A stretch of DNA of 64,000 nt from Pelotomaculum sp. PtaB.Bin104 (GCA_002067205.1 MVQL01000244.1:310001-374000); one strand, 5' to 3'; counted from the stretch's first letter, positions 1 through 8,204 are shown. Made by a program: numbers and translations. Notes: generated from the sequence alone by a model not told the origin.

Positions 1-207
1 TCCGACAGCAATACCGGCTACAACTCCCGCCAGCATGAGCCAGGGCTCGGTGGCAAACCGGCGATCCAAAAACTGCCCGCAATAGTAACCGGACACTACC
101 GTGACAGCGAGCTCCGTTCCAATAGCTGTAGCCAAGCTCAGCGCTTGAAGCGCCAACCCCTGACTTTGTTTATTTGGCTCTTGCTCTCTATCTTTTTTTT
201 CTGCCAT
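1..207 (-). CDS. AtpZ/AtpI-family protein, N-terminal part
   Basis: The left edge of the window carries the first 69 codons of a small membrane protein like AtpZ/AtpI (ATPase_gene1 family), which precedes the F0F1 ATP synthase genes in many Clostridia and is thought to help rotor assembly or divalent cation uptake. The ATG at 207 is fixed by an in-frame TGA three codons upstream. A charged start (MAEKKDREQEP) is followed by a hydrophobic helix at about residues 18-43, the loop GQFLDRRF and a second hydrophobic segment cut off by the window edge. It follows wecB after a weak terminator. The ATP synthase genes themselves lie outside the window, so the operon link is inferred from other genomes. 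Confidence 0.75.
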   Translation of the reverse strand, partial: MAEKKDREQEPNKQSQGLALQALSLATAIGTELAVTVVSGYYCGQFLDRRFATEPWLMLAGVVAGIAVG

Positions 208-302
208 GCTTACTCAGGTAGCCACGTAAAAGTGAACAGGCGCACTAATACCCGCCACCTTACACCTCTACTTATAATCACCTTTGCAATATTATGTTCT
301 AC

Positions 303-325
303 ACAAAAAGGAGTATTCCTCCTTA
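303..325 (-). terminator. Weak intrinsic terminator after wecB
   Basis: On the minus strand an AAGGAG/CTCCTT stem (308-313 with 319-324) with a five-base loop runs into a short T tract. It lies between the wecB stop and the AtpZ-like start, so it probably separates wecB from the ATP synthase region. The stem is short and leakage is likely. Confidence 0.5.
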
Positions 326-374
326 AGCTCAGTTAAATTTATTTGAAATAAAAAGTGGATTATAGAGTGTAGTC

Positions 375-1520
375 TTAAGGGTGAAATTCTTCGACGGGTT
401 CTTGAGAAATTCCAAAATTGTACTTGATTGCCCGCACAATTCTCTCTGAAGCACGCCCGTCACCATAAGGGTTGACAGCGTTGGCCATTTTACTGTAATA
501 ACCGTGATCGTCCAGCAGGCGACTGGTTTCAGAAAGCACGTCCTCCCGGCCGGTGCCTGCCAGACGCACCGTACCCGCAGCTACCGCCTCTGGGCGCTCG
601 GTCGTATTGCGCAGGACCAACACGGGCTTGCCCAGAGCGGGGGCCTCTTCCTGGAGCCCGCCGGAATCGCTTAAAACAAGGTAACTGCGGTTGATCAGGT
701 TGACAAAAGGCTTATATTCCAGAGGTTCAATCAGGTGTACCCGGTCAACCCCGCCCAATTCTTCGTTGACCACATTCCTAACGAGAGGGTTTTTATGTAC
801 AGGGAATACAACTTCAACATCCTGGTAACTTTCCAGCACTTCCCTGAGCGCCCGGTAAATATCGCGCATGGGCTCACCCAAATTCTCCCTGCGGTGAGTA
901 GTAACTAATAGCACCCTGTTTCTGTAATCAATTTTATCTAGAATCGGGTCCTCAAAAATATATCCGGGCTGCACGGTGGCCAGCAGGGCATCAATCACCG
1001 TGTTTCCAGTAATATATATATCCTCTCCGGAAATCCCTTCGCTGATAAGGTTTTGTCTGGCTGTGCTGGTGGGGGCAAAGTGCAAGTCGGCCAGCACCCC
1101 GGTCAAATGCCGGTTGATTTCTTCTGGAAAGGGAGAATATTTATCATGAGTTCTCAGCCCAGCCTCAACATGACCGACCGTGATCTGCAGGTAATAAGCA
1201 GCCAAGGCTCCCACAAAAGTGGTGGTTGTATCGCCGTGCACCAGAACCAGGCCCGGTTCCTCCGACTTAAAAACATCCTGCAGACCGTAAAGTGCCCGGC
1301 CGGTAATATCGAAAAGACTCTGGTTTGCACGCATAATGTCCAGATCGTAATCAGGTTTGATCTTAAACAACTGCAGCACCTGGTCCAGCATTTCCCTGTG
1401 CTGAGCCGTAACCACTACTTTACAATCGATTTCACCGGGATACTTCCTAAGTTCCTGCACCAGCGGGGCCATTTTTATCGCTTCCGGCCTGGTACCGAAC
1501 ACGGTAATCACTTTTAACAA
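375..1520 (-). CDS. wecB: UDP-N-acetylglucosamine 2-epimerase (non-hydrolysing)
   Basis: Interconverts UDP-GlcNAc and UDP-ManNAc in the cytoplasm, supplying ManNAc for wall teichoic acid or other surface glycans. The family hallmarks are all visible: GTRPEAIKMAPL at the N terminus, HVEAGLRT near residue 125, and DSGGLQEEAP with the following RNTTERPEA near the C terminus. The open frame extends to a GTG at 1562, but that codon has no ribosome site. A TTG at 1520 follows GAAAGG by about 12 bases and gives the normal family N terminus, so I chose it (381 residues). It lies downstream of glyA and the dCMP deaminase gene, as in related Firmicutes. Confidence 0.92.
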   Translation of the reverse strand: MLKVITVFGTRPEAIKMAPLVQELRKYPGEIDCKVVVTAQHREMLDQVLQLFKIKPDYDLDIMRANQSLFDITGRALYGLQDVFKSEEPGLVLVHGDTTTTFVGALAAYYLQITVGHVEAGLRTHDKYSPFPEEINRHLTGVLADLHFAPTSTARQNLISEGISGEDIYITGNTVIDALLATVQPGYIFEDPILDKIDYRNRVLLVTTHRRENLGEPMRDIYRALREVLESYQDVEVVFPVHKNPLVRNVVNEELGGVDRVHLIEPLEYKPFVNLINRSYLVLSDSGGLQEEAPALGKPVLVLRNTTERPEAVAAGTVRLAGTGREDVLSETSRLLDDHGYYSKMANAVNPYGDGRASERIVRAIKYNFGISQEPVEEFHP

Positions 1521-1565
1521 TTGGTTCAACTGCCTTTCGACCCAATTATGAAATAATAACACATA

Positions 1566-2015
1566 TTATGGACCGCTGTAGCAAACCAGCTCTACACCAG
1601 CCTCTTCAAACATTTCCAGCGCCAGGGGGTCCGGGTAACTGCCCTGGAAGACCACTTTCCACACCCCGGCGTTAATTAGAATTTTTGCGCAAAGCAGGCA
1701 GGGCTGGTGGGTCACGTAGCACACGGCATCCTTAATGGCAATACCATAAACTGCGGCCTGAACCACCGCGTTTTGCTCAGCGTGCAGTCCGCGGCAGAGT
1801 TCATGGCGCTCACCGGAAGGCACGCCTTGCTGCTCGCGCAGACATCCGGTATCCAAGCAATGTCTCAGGCCAACAGGAGCGCCGTTATAACCGCTGGCAA
1901 GGATCCGCCGGTCCTTGACAATCAATGCTCCAACCTGCCGCCGCAGGCACGTGGAGCGGTTGGCCACAACTCTGGTAATATCCATAAAATACTGGTCCCA
2001 GCCCGGCCGGCACAT
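1566..2015 (-). CDS. Deoxycytidylate (dCMP) deaminase
   Basis: Zinc enzyme that deaminates dCMP to dUMP for dTMP synthesis (ComEB family). Numbered from the ATG at 2015, the protein has 149 residues with the cytidine-deaminase zinc site HAEQN (His78, catalytic Glu80) and PCLLC (Cys106, Cys109). The frame can be extended to a GTG at 2027, but AAAGGTG lies about ten bases ahead of the ATG and decides for it. The gene begins about 15 bases after glyA and ends only a few bases before the long wecB frame, so glyA, this gene and wecB probably share a transcript. Confidence 0.9.
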   Translation of the reverse strand: MCRPGWDQYFMDITRVVANRSTCLRRQVGALIVKDRRILASGYNGAPVGLRHCLDTGCLREQQGVPSGERHELCRGLHAEQNAVVQAAVYGIAIKDAVCYVTHQPCLLCAKILINAGVWKVVFQGSYPDPLALEMFEEAGVELVCYSGP

Positions 2016-2030
2016 GTTGCTCAACACCTT

Positions 2031-3272
2031 TTAGTACAAGGGATACCTTTCGCATATTTCGCTAACCCTGACTCTGGCGCTGTCCAGCCTGGTCTGGTCA
2101 CTGCGGTTGGCAACAGCGTAGTCAATAATCTCCGCGATCCGGACCATATCCTCCTCGTTTAGCCCGCGTGTGGTAACTGCCGGTGTCCCAATCCGGATTC
2201 CGCTGGAGGTATTAGGCGGCAGTGGGTCAAAGGGGATTGGATTTTTGTTCACCGTCACACCAACTGTGTCCATCAACTCCTGAGCTTCTTTCCCGGTAAT
2301 GTTTTTACTGCGCAGGTCAACCAGGATTAGGTGATTATCAGTACCCCCGGAGATCACCTCAAAACCGCGCTCTTGCATGGCTTGCGCCAGCGAATGGGCA
2401 TTATTTATAACTTTTTGCTGGTATATTTTAAAATCAGGTTCCATGGCCTCTTTAAAGGCTACCGCCTTGGAGGCGATCACATGCATCAGTGGCCCGCCTT
2501 GAATCCCCGGGAAAACCGACTTGTTTATTTGGGCGCCGTACTGGTCCCTGCTCAAGATAAGCCCGCCCCTAGGCCCACGCAAGGTTTTATGGGTCGTGGT
2601 GGTTACTACATCCGCGTACGGAACAGGGCTCATGTGCAGTCCTGCCGCAACAAGGCCGGCAATATGGGCCATATCTACCATCAGGTAGGCGCCGGCTTCC
2701 CTGGCTATTTCACCGAATCTGGCAAAGTCGATGGCACGGGGGTAGGAACTGGCGCCGGCAATGATCATTTTGGGCTTATGCTCCATGGCAATCCCATATA
2801 CTTTTTCGTAGTCAATCATGCCGGTTTCTTTTTCCACGCCGTAAAAAACAAAGTTAAAATATTTGCCGGAAATATTAATCAGGCTGCCATGAGACAGGTG
2901 CCCGCCGTGGGCAAGGTTCATACCCAGGATAGTATCACCTGGATTTAGCAGGCCATAATATACGGCCGTGTTTGCCTGCGCCCCGGAATGAGGCTGAACA
3001 TTGGCGAATTCAGCGCCGAATAATTCCTTAGCGCGGGAAATGGCCAGGTTTTCGGCCATATCAACAAACTCGCAGCCGCCGTAATAACGCCGGCCCGGAT
3101 ACCCTTCAGCGTATTTATTGGTCAGGACCGATCCCTGGACATCCATCACTGCACGGCTGGCCGCGTTTTCAGAAGCGATCAGCTCGAGAGTATGGCGCTG
3201 CCGGTTGATCTCCAGTTCAATGATTCGGGCTATCTCCGGATCAACTTCAGGAAGCGGGCGCATCAAACTCAT
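2031..3272 (-). CDS. glyA: Serine hydroxymethyltransferase
   Basis: PLP enzyme that converts serine and tetrahydrofolate to glycine and 5,10-methylene-tetrahydrofolate. The 413-residue protein shows LIASENAAS and the YYGG segment near the N terminus, [10 protein letters not shown], and the PLP lysine in [14 protein letters not shown] near residue 230. The start is the ATG at 3272: GGGGAGG sits ten bases upstream, while the longer frame to 3305 has no ribosome site. It follows rpiB by 33 bases. The order tsaC, phosphatase, rpiB, glyA matches the ywlC-ywlE-ywlF(rpiB)-glyA cluster of Bacillus. Confidence 0.96.
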   Translation of the reverse strand: MSLMRPLPEVDPEIARIIELEINRQRHTLELIASENAASRAVMDVQGSVLTNKYAEGYPGRRYYGGCEFVDMAENLAISRAKELFGAEFANVQPHSGAQANTAVYYGLLNPGDTILGMNLAHGGHLSHGSLINISGKYFNFVFYGVEKETGMIDYEKVYGIAMEHKPKMIIAGASSYPRAIDFARFGEIAREAGAYLMVDMAHIAGLVAAGLHMSPVPYADVVTTTTHKTLRGPRGGLILSRDQYGAQINKSVFPGIQGGPLMHVIASKAVAFKEAMEPDFKIYQQKVINNAHSLAQAMQERGFEVISGGTDNHLILVDLRSKNITGKEAQELMDTVGVTVNKNPIPFDPLPPNTSSGIRIGTPAVTTRGLNEEDMVRIAEIIDYAVANRSDQTRLDSARVRVSEICERYPLY

Positions 3273-3305
3273 AAAACAATCCTCCCCACCGCCGGCAAAC
3301 TTCAC

Positions 3306-3764
3306 TTACCGGCTACATCGATTATATTTTTGCTCAATAGCTTTTATTTTTTCGATCCGGCTGGCATGACGCCCGCCCTGAAATTCCGCTTCAAGCCAAG
3401 TGGTTACGATATCCCTAGCCAGACCTGCGCCGATCACCCGCTGCCCCAGGGTTAGAATATTAGCGCAGTTGTGTTCCCGAGCCGCCCTGGCAGAAAATGT
3501 GTCGTGGCAGAGAGCCGCCCTGATCCCAGGTACTTTGTTTGCGGCGATCGACACTCCAATGCCTGTGCCGCAACAGAGAATGCCCCGGTCAAAATCACCG
3601 GCACATACAGCCTCGGCTACGATCAGCGCCAGGTCGGGGTAATCCACCGCAGCTTCCGAGAAAGTGCCGAAATCTTTGTATTCGATACCGAACTCGCTAA
3701 GCAGTCCGGCAACCTCCTCTTTTAGCCTGAATCCCCCGTGGTCGCTTGCTATGGCAATTTTCAT
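3306..3764 (-). CDS. rpiB: Ribose-5-phosphate isomerase B
   Basis: Interconverts ribose 5-phosphate and ribulose 5-phosphate in the non-oxidative pentose phosphate pathway. The 152-residue protein starts MKIAIASDHGG, with the phosphate/sugar-binding Asp8-His9, and contains GILCCGTGIGVSIAANK, in which Cys65 is the expected catalytic base; His98 in REHNC matches the ring-opening histidine. It follows the phosphatase gene by about 70 bases. In that gap a TGTCGAA box is preceded by AGGATTT, a motif repeated near 13930, so it may have its own promoter. RpiB-fold sugar isomerases with other substrates exist, but the context supports RpiB. Confidence 0.93.
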   Translation of the reverse strand: MKIAIASDHGGFRLKEEVAGLLSEFGIEYKDFGTFSEAAVDYPDLALIVAEAVCAGDFDRGILCCGTGIGVSIAANKVPGIRAALCHDTFSARAAREHNCANILTLGQRVIGAGLARDIVTTWLEAEFQGGRHASRIEKIKAIEQKYNRCSR

Positions 3765-3808
3765 TATCGATTAACCCTCTCTTTAATTTGCTGCCTTAAA
3801 CAGCAAGG

Positions 3809-3833
3809 TTCGACAGAAATTAAAAGAAATCCT
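3809..3833 (-). promoter_or_regulatory. Bipartite AGGATTT-N11-TGTCGAA motif upstream of rpiB
   Basis: On the minus strand AGGATTT (3827-3833) directly follows the phosphatase stop codon and is followed after 11 bases by TGTCGAA (3809-3815), 45 bases before the rpiB ATG. TGTCGAA equals the Bacillus Spo0A box consensus. The same pair with a 10-base gap lies ahead of the zinc-ribbon gene at 13188. Function is inferred. Confidence 0.4.
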
Positions 3834-4313
3834 CTAATCCTGATCAAAAAATCCCTGCTGCTTTTCTAAAAACCGATCTAAAGCACAGGAAATCAGGGAC
3901 TCCAGCCTTCCGGCACATGAACGGTAGACTTCTACAGAACCCCCGATCGGGTCCGGCACATCCCCTTCATAGCCGGCGTATTCAGTAATGGTAAACACTT
4001 TCCCGGCAGTTGACGGCAGGCTTCTGCGGACCAGCTCACGCTGAGTGACGGTCATAGTCAGAATTAAGCCGGCCTCGCTGATCATCTCCGGTGTCAGCCG
4101 GGTCGCACGGTGTCTGCGGAGGTCCATCCCCATCCCGGCCAGCACCTCCACCGCTTCACTTGAGGCGGTCGCACCGGGCCAGGCAGCGACACCGGCGGAA
4201 GCAACTGTAAGTTTGCCGGACAGTTCCGGACGCTCCCCCAGAGCTTTGCGTGCCAGCGCCTCAGCCATACTGCTACGACAGGTGTTGCCGGTACAGACAA
4301 AAAGCAGTTTCAT
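3834..4313 (-). CDS. Low-molecular-weight phosphatase, likely protein-arginine type (YwlE-like)
   Basis: Cysteine phosphatase of the low-molecular-weight PTP family, 159 residues. The P-loop is CTGNTCRS, with nucleophile Cys7 and Arg13, and the general acid lies in VPDPIGG (Asp121). Thr11 in the loop is the residue that gives Bacillus YwlE its specificity for phosphoarginine; tyrosine phosphatases usually have Ile there. The arginine assignment is therefore an inference from one residue and from the position between tsaC and rpiB, as for ywlE. The ATG at 4313 follows GGTGAGAG; a TTG at 4328 is in frame but less well placed. No McsB kinase is visible in the window. Confidence 0.85.
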   Translation of the reverse strand: MKLLFVCTGNTCRSSMAEALARKALGERPELSGKLTVASAGVAAWPGATASSEAVEVLAGMGMDLRRHRATRLTPEMISEAGLILTMTVTQRELVRRSLPSTAGKVFTITEYAGYEGDVPDPIGGSVEVYRSCAGRLESLISCALDRFLEKQQGFFDQD

Positions 4314-4408
4314 AAGCTCTCTCACCAACCTGGCTCATAATATGTAAGCACTTACTGAATCAAAATATTATAAATAGTCTTTGGATAATAAAAAACTAAT
4401 CGGACAAA

Positions 4409-4426
4409 CAGTGGTAATTACCACTG
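4409..4426. repeat. 18-base perfect palindrome, operator-like
   Basis: CAGTGGTAATTACCACTG is a perfect 18-base palindrome in the gap between the tsaC stop and the phosphatase start. A TATAAT (4367-4372, minus strand) lies about 37 bases further towards the phosphatase gene. The palindrome could bind a dimeric regulator, or fold into a seven-base-pair hairpin ending the tsaC transcript, although only TTTGT follows it. Confidence 0.5.
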
Positions 4427-4500
4427 GAGATAAAAAGTGCTGAATTTCCAACACTCATGGTATAAGACGTTACAGTCGTCTTGTTCGGAATGTCGCAAGA

Positions 4501-5568
4501 CTAGACATTGATAATTTGCCCGCCTGCCGCCTTGCGCAACCGGTTCATTACGGCCAACCCCACACCACGGTCGTCTATGCCCTGTGCCAGGATCAGATCT
4601 ACATCTGTCTCATCGAAACGCCGCAGGGCCGCATACAATTCCGCGGCCACCGTTTCAGGCTGAGACCGGCGCCCCGCCAGAATTACCTCCCCAACATTGG
4701 TGAAGTCCGCGCTGTCTATGTAAGACAGTATACCCACCCGCTTGCCCCTGGCCTGGTACTCCCTGGCCAGCCCGATGATTTTTGCGGTTACCGCTTCCGG
4801 CTGCCCCTCAACAAGTATCACTTGAGCGCGGGGGGCGTAGTGGGTGTATTTCATACCTGGTGAACGAGGCCGCCCTTCTCCTTGTTCGGGGGACCGGGCT
4901 TGCGGGTCAACTTCCACAGTCCCCAGGACCCGGCCCAGGTCTTCCGGTGTGATCCCGCCCGGCCTGAGCACAACCGGCACCAGCGCCGTTAGGTCAAGAA
5001 CCGTAGACTCCACTCCCACACCGGCCGGCCCGCCATCTAAGACCATATCGATATGTCCCGCCAGATCGTTTAAAACATGCTGCGCAGTTGTCGGACTTGG
5101 ACGCCCTGAGGTATTGGCGCTGGGCGCGGCAACCGGTACACCTGCGGCGCGAATCAAACCCAACGCTACCGGATGGCGGGGCATGCGCACCGCCACGGTA
5201 TTCAGGCCCGCAGTAACTTCAGCCGGCACTGCCTTACCCACCGGTAAAATTAAGGTAAGCGGCCCCGGCCAAAAAGCCTTCATTAATTCCTTTGCCACAA
5301 AGGGGACATTACTTACCAATTCGTCGACCGTCTGTAGGCTGGCGACATGAACAATCAGGGGGTTGTCCGCAGGTCGCCCTTTGGCCTTAAAAATCCCGGC
5401 TACTGCCTGTCCATCCAGGGCATTTGCCCCAAGGCCGTAAACCGTCTCGGTAGGGAAGGCCACCAGCCCCCCCCGGCGCAAAATCAGTCCGCCCTCAGCC
5501 AAAGGCCCTGCCTCAGGGTTAACTGGATTAACTTTAACATACTTTGTAGCAACTCTATCTTTTTGCAT
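4501..5568 (-). CDS. tsaC: Threonylcarbamoyl-AMP synthase (Sua5/YwlC type)
   Basis: Makes threonylcarbamoyl-AMP from threonine, bicarbonate and ATP, the first step of t6A37 modification in ANN-decoding tRNAs. The 355-residue protein has the YrdC/Sua5 domain in the first 205 or so residues (GLVAFPTETVYGLGANA, KGRPADNPLIVHV, PSANTSGRPSPT) and the extra C-terminal Sua5 domain (from the HYAPRAQV segment on), so it is the long Sua5 form rather than short TsaC. The start is uncertain: ATG 5568 fits the family but has AGGTGAT only three bases away; a TTG at 5595 is in frame. A promoter-like pair ends just before the ATG. Confidence 0.93.
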   Translation of the reverse strand: MQKDRVATKYVKVNPVNPEAGPLAEGGLILRRGGLVAFPTETVYGLGANALDGQAVAGIFKAKGRPADNPLIVHVASLQTVDELVSNVPFVAKELMKAFWPGPLTLILPVGKAVPAEVTAGLNTVAVRMPRHPVALGLIRAAGVPVAAPSANTSGRPSPTTAQHVLNDLAGHIDMVLDGGPAGVGVESTVLDLTALVPVVLRPGGITPEDLGRVLGTVEVDPQARSPEQGEGRPRSPGMKYTHYAPRAQVILVEGQPEAVTAKIIGLAREYQARGKRVGILSYIDSADFTNVGEVILAGRRSQPETVAAELYAALRRFDETDVDLILAQGIDDRGVGLAVMNRLRKAAGGQIINV

Positions 5569-5572
5569 ATCA

Positions 5573-5602
5573 CCTATAATGGTCGTAGAAGACAAAAGTC
5601 AA
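5573..5602 (-). promoter_or_regulatory. Candidate promoter directly ahead of tsaC
   Basis: TTGACT (5597-5602) and TATAGG (5573-5578) are 18 bases apart on the minus strand. The start point would fall at or next to the ATG at 5568, which would make the message nearly leaderless. The -10 match is only partial, so this is tentative. Confidence 0.3.
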
Positions 5603-5649
5603 CTCGGACAGAAATTATCAGGATTTCACTCAAGAATAAAGATTTAAAA

Positions 5650-6510
5650 TCAATCATCCATCTTCCGGCCGGACACCAGCCTATCTCGCCCGGCCAAATC
5701 CTTTAGGATGGTGACATTCCACAACGGAGGCTTTAAAATCTCTCCCACAGCCTTGCTCTGCCCGCAGCCGATTTCAGCCAAGAGTATCCCGCCAGGCCGC
5801 AGCATATCCGCAGCATCAGGGAATAAACGCCGGTACAACTCCAGTCCGTCCGCTCCCCCGTCCAGCGCGGACTCCGGCTCAAACAGCCTGACCTCCCGCG
5901 GCAGGGAAGGCAGGTCACCGGTTGGAATATAGGGCAAATTGGCCGCAAGCAGGTCTACTCTTCCGGTTAAGTTGAGTCCAGACAGCGGCTCAAGCAAATC
6001 ACCCCGAAAAAACGTAATGCGGTCTCCGACACCATGACAGCCGGCGTTCAACTGGGCAGTGTCAATAGCCCCGGAGGACTGGTCTGTCGCATAAACCCGG
6101 ACGTCTGGCCGATAGAAGGCCAGACTGACGGCAACAGCGCCGCTTCCGGTGCCCACGTCAACAATCACCGCGCCGGCCGGAGCAAGCCGCAGCGCCTCTT
6201 CAACCAGCAACTCAGTTTCCGGCCGGGGAATCAAGACAAAAGGATTAACGGCAAATTCCAGGCCCATAAATTCCTTATGCCCGGTCAGGTAGGCAACCGG
6301 CACACCTGACAGTCTCTCATTGACCACAGCAAAAAATTCGCTTTCTTGCTCAGGTGTCAGAGTTCTTTGCCATTCCCGGTAAAGCCCCGCCCGGTCAAAA
6401 CAGGTCACGTGGGACAAAAGCACTTCAGCATCCAACGCCGGAGTCGCAGCACGACTTTGAGCAAGTTGACTCCTAGCCTGGCTGAGTGCTGCTTTAATTG
6501 TTAAGGACAT
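5650..6510 (-). CDS. prmC: Release factor glutamine methyltransferase
   Basis: SAM-dependent enzyme that N5-methylates the glutamine of the GGQ motif of release factors, whose gene prfA ends 22 bases upstream. The 286-residue protein has an N-terminal helical domain, the PRPETE segment (residues 95-100), SAM motif I DVGTGSG (118-124) and the active-site loop NLPYIP (191-196). Most PrmC proteins have NPPY, so Leu in place of the first proline is a mild variant; the glutamine-contacting Asn and Tyr are kept. The ATG follows GAGGG by about four bases. Cotranscription with prfA is likely. Confidence 0.94.
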   Translation of the reverse strand: MSLTIKAALSQARSQLAQSRAATPALDAEVLLSHVTCFDRAGLYREWQRTLTPEQESEFFAVVNERLSGVPVAYLTGHKEFMGLEFAVNPFVLIPRPETELLVEEALRLAPAGAVIVDVGTGSGAVAVSLAFYRPDVRVYATDQSSGAIDTAQLNAGCHGVGDRITFFRGDLLEPLSGLNLTGRVDLLAANLPYIPTGDLPSLPREVRLFEPESALDGGADGLELYRRLFPDAADMLRPGGILLAEIGCGQSKAVGEILKPPLWNVTILKDLAGRDRLVSGRKMDD

Positions 6511-6532
6511 AAAACCCTCGTCATCGATCTTT

Positions 6533-7600
6533 TCAGTCCACCTGCTTCAGACGCTCAGCTTGGTCGGTAGTGATCAGGGTGTCGATAATTTCATTCAAAT
6601 CGCCTTCCAGGATCCCGTCCAGCCGGTGCAGGGTCAGGCCGACCCGGTGGTCAGTGACCCGGTTTTGGGGGAAATTATAAGTGCGAATCCGCTCACTGCG
6701 GTCACCTGTTCCGACCATCGACCGGCGCGTGCTGGCCATCATTTGCTGGTGCTCGCTCTGGGCGCGGTCCAGCAGGCGGGCCATCAGTACTTTCATGGCC
6801 TTATCCTTGTTTTTATGCTGAGATTTTTCATCTTGCATGGAGACAACTATTCCCGTGGGTATATGGGTAATCCGCACAGCAGATTGGGTGGTATTGACCG
6901 ACTGTCCGCCGTGGCCGGATGCGCAGAATACATCTATGCGCAGGTCATTGGGGTCTATCGCCACGTCCACCTCCTGGGCCTCGGGCAACACCGCCACCGT
7001 TGCTGCCGAGGTATGGATCCGCCCCCCGGACTCAGTAGTGGGGATCCGCTGCACCCGGTGCGCACCACTCTCAAATTTCAGGCGGCTGTAAGCCCCCCGT
7101 CCTTCTATAAGAAAAACTATCTCTTTAAAGCCACCAATATCGGTATAATTGGCGCTGAGTATTTCTGTTTTCCAGCCCTGGTTTTCCGAAAAGCGGGAAT
7201 ACATCCGGAACAAGTCCGAGGCAAACAGCGCCGCTTCTTCCCCGCCGGTGCCGGCGCGTATTTCCATGATCACGTTTTTATCATCATTCGGGTCTTTGGG
7301 CAGCAGCAAGAGTTTAAGCTTTAACTCCTGTTCGGCTTTCAGCTTAACCAGATCATCCAGCTCTGCCTGCGCCATCTCCCGCATTTCAGCGTCCTGCTCT
7401 TCATCAAGGAGTGTTCTCGCTTCTTTAATTTCTTTAACGGTTTTTTGGTAATCCCTAAAGCCACTCACTACATCAGTCAAGTCGGAATGTGCTTTTACAT
7501 ACTGCTGCCACCGGCTGAGATCAGCAATGATTTCCGGGTCAGCGATTAATCTGCCTAATTCCTCATACTTTTCCTCTAAGGCAGCCAATTTATCCAGCAT
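6533..7600 (-). CDS. prfA: Peptide chain release factor 1
   Basis: Recognises UAA and UAG and triggers peptide release. The 355-residue protein starts [15 protein letters not shown]; the stop-codon recognition tripeptide is PTT in [13 protein letters not shown] (PxT, which marks RF1 rather than RF2), and the catalytic loop is [11 protein letters not shown]. The frame runs open upstream to 7654, but those 18 codons are the tail of the DUF1385 remnant described separately. ATG 7600 has GGGTGA ten bases upstream and gives the family N terminus. prmC follows after 22 bases. Confidence 0.97.
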   Translation of the reverse strand: MLDKLAALEEKYEELGRLIADPEIIADLSRWQQYVKAHSDLTDVVSGFRDYQKTVKEIKEARTLLDEEQDAEMREMAQAELDDLVKLKAEQELKLKLLLLPKDPNDDKNVIMEIRAGTGGEEAALFASDLFRMYSRFSENQGWKTEILSANYTDIGGFKEIVFLIEGRGAYSRLKFESGAHRVQRIPTTESGGRIHTSAATVAVLPEAQEVDVAIDPNDLRIDVFCASGHGGQSVNTTQSAVRITHIPTGIVVSMQDEKSQHKNKDKAMKVLMARLLDRAQSEHQQMMASTRRSMVGTGDRSERIRTYNFPQNRVTDHRVGLTLHRLDGILEGDLNEIIDTLITTDQAERLKQVD

Positions 7601-7603
7601 TTT

Positions 7604-7908
7604 TACTTTCACCCGCCTTCCGAACTGCCCCAAAGCAATTATAGCAAATTCCACCTGCCCTTGATCAGGTAGTCCGGTGGTTTATTAATAAAGCCACAGC
7701 ACTGGTGCGATGAACAATCGGCACCAGTGCATCACTGGAATATTCACCTGGTAGTTTAACCAATTTATAGGACATTCCTGCAATAACCAGTAAAACTCCC
7801 GGGAGAGTATCCGCCACCACAAAACGTTGGTCAGCGCTTTAATTTGCTGCTAAAATTGCTCGCGTATACCTGTATAATCAGAAATAGCAGAGCGCCCGCC
7901 CTGCTACC
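7604..7908 (-). pseudogene. Remnant of a DUF1385 (YqhQ-like) membrane protein gene
   Basis: The gap between rpmE and prfA still encodes pieces of a DUF1385 protein in changing frames on the minus strand. In order: LLFLIIQVY...SSKLKR, then TNVLWWRILSR, then in another frame VLLVIAGMSYKLVKL...INHRTT ending in a TGA, and in a third frame [15 protein letters not shown]. These match the order and spacing of the transmembrane region and of the C-terminal LTTREPD...VEVAIAAL tail of the family as I know it. The N-terminal half is gone, and at least two frameshifts and an internal stop are present. Related genomes carry an intact copy at this place between rpmE and prfA. Confidence 0.7.
7699..7730. 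repeat. Ten-base inverted repeat in the DUF1385 remnant
   Basis: GCACTGGTGC (7699-7708) and GCACCAGTGC (7721-7730) are perfect inverted copies 12 bases apart; GAT and ATC inside them extend the stem across one bulged base to about 13 pairs with loop GAACA. No T tract follows on either strand, so it is not a standard terminator. Confidence 0.55.
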
Positions 7909-7912
7909 CGTC

Positions 7913-8116
7913 TTACTTGGTTAAGCCGTATTTTTTACGGAAGCGTTCGGCCCTTCCGCCAGTTTCTATGGTCCGTTGCGACCCGGTATAAAATGGGTGG
8001 CACCTGGAGCAAATTTCCACACGCAGTTCCTGCTTCGTGGAGCCGGTTTCAAAGGTCTCACCGCAAACACAGGTAACTTTAGCCTTCCCATACTTCGGAT
8101 GTATCGCTTCTTTCAT
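7913..8116 (-). CDS. rpmE: 50S ribosomal protein L31
   Basis: Small subunit-bridging protein of the 50S particle, 67 residues. Cys16, Cys18, Cys36 and Cys39 form the zinc site, so this is the zinc-bound (C+) L31 form, not the zinc-independent paralogue made under zinc starvation. ATG 8116 follows AGAGGTGA by five bases; a GTG three codons earlier lies inside that ribosome site and is excluded. A promoter lies 50 bases upstream. The thymidine kinase gene found after rpmE in Bacillus is absent; a DUF1385 remnant follows instead. Confidence 0.97.
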   Translation of the reverse strand: MKEAIHPKYGKAKVTCVCGETFETGSTKQELRVEICSRCHPFYTGSQRTIETGGRAERFRKKYGLTK

Positions 8117-8165
8117 CGGATTCACCTCTTTTCATAAAAAAAACAACATATAGATACACTAGACT

Positions 8166-8194
8166 ATTTTAGCATAACAGCCATCCCCCTGCAA
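8166..8194 (-). promoter_or_regulatory. Promoter of rpmE
   Basis: TTGCAG (8189-8194) and TAAAAT (8166-8171) are separated by exactly 17 bases on the minus strand, with rpmE starting about 50 bases downstream. The -10 box matches the TAAnnT form seen at several other promoters in this window. Confidence 0.6.
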
Positions 8195-8204
8195 GAACAA
8201 CCTT

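Noticed and set aside
145-336. 63-residue plus-strand frame at the left edge
   Set aside because: It lies opposite the start of the AtpZ-like gene and its upstream gap, has no ribosome site and no recognisable domain.
4844-5350. 168-residue plus-strand frame opposite tsaC
   Set aside because: Shadow of the tsaC codon pattern, rich in Pro, Ser, Thr and Arg, without a ribosome site.
6560-7324. 254-residue plus-strand frame opposite prfA
   Set aside because: Long frames opposite conserved genes are expected here; RF1 is intact on the other strand and this translation shows no family features.
7699-7730. Inverted repeat as terminator of rpmE
   Set aside because: The stem is strong but no T tract follows on either strand, and it lies inside the DUF1385 remnant.
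7885-7906. TAGCAG/CTGCTA hairpin directly after rpmE as terminator
   Set aside because: Six pairs with a ten-base loop and only TTTCT behind it; too weak to call.
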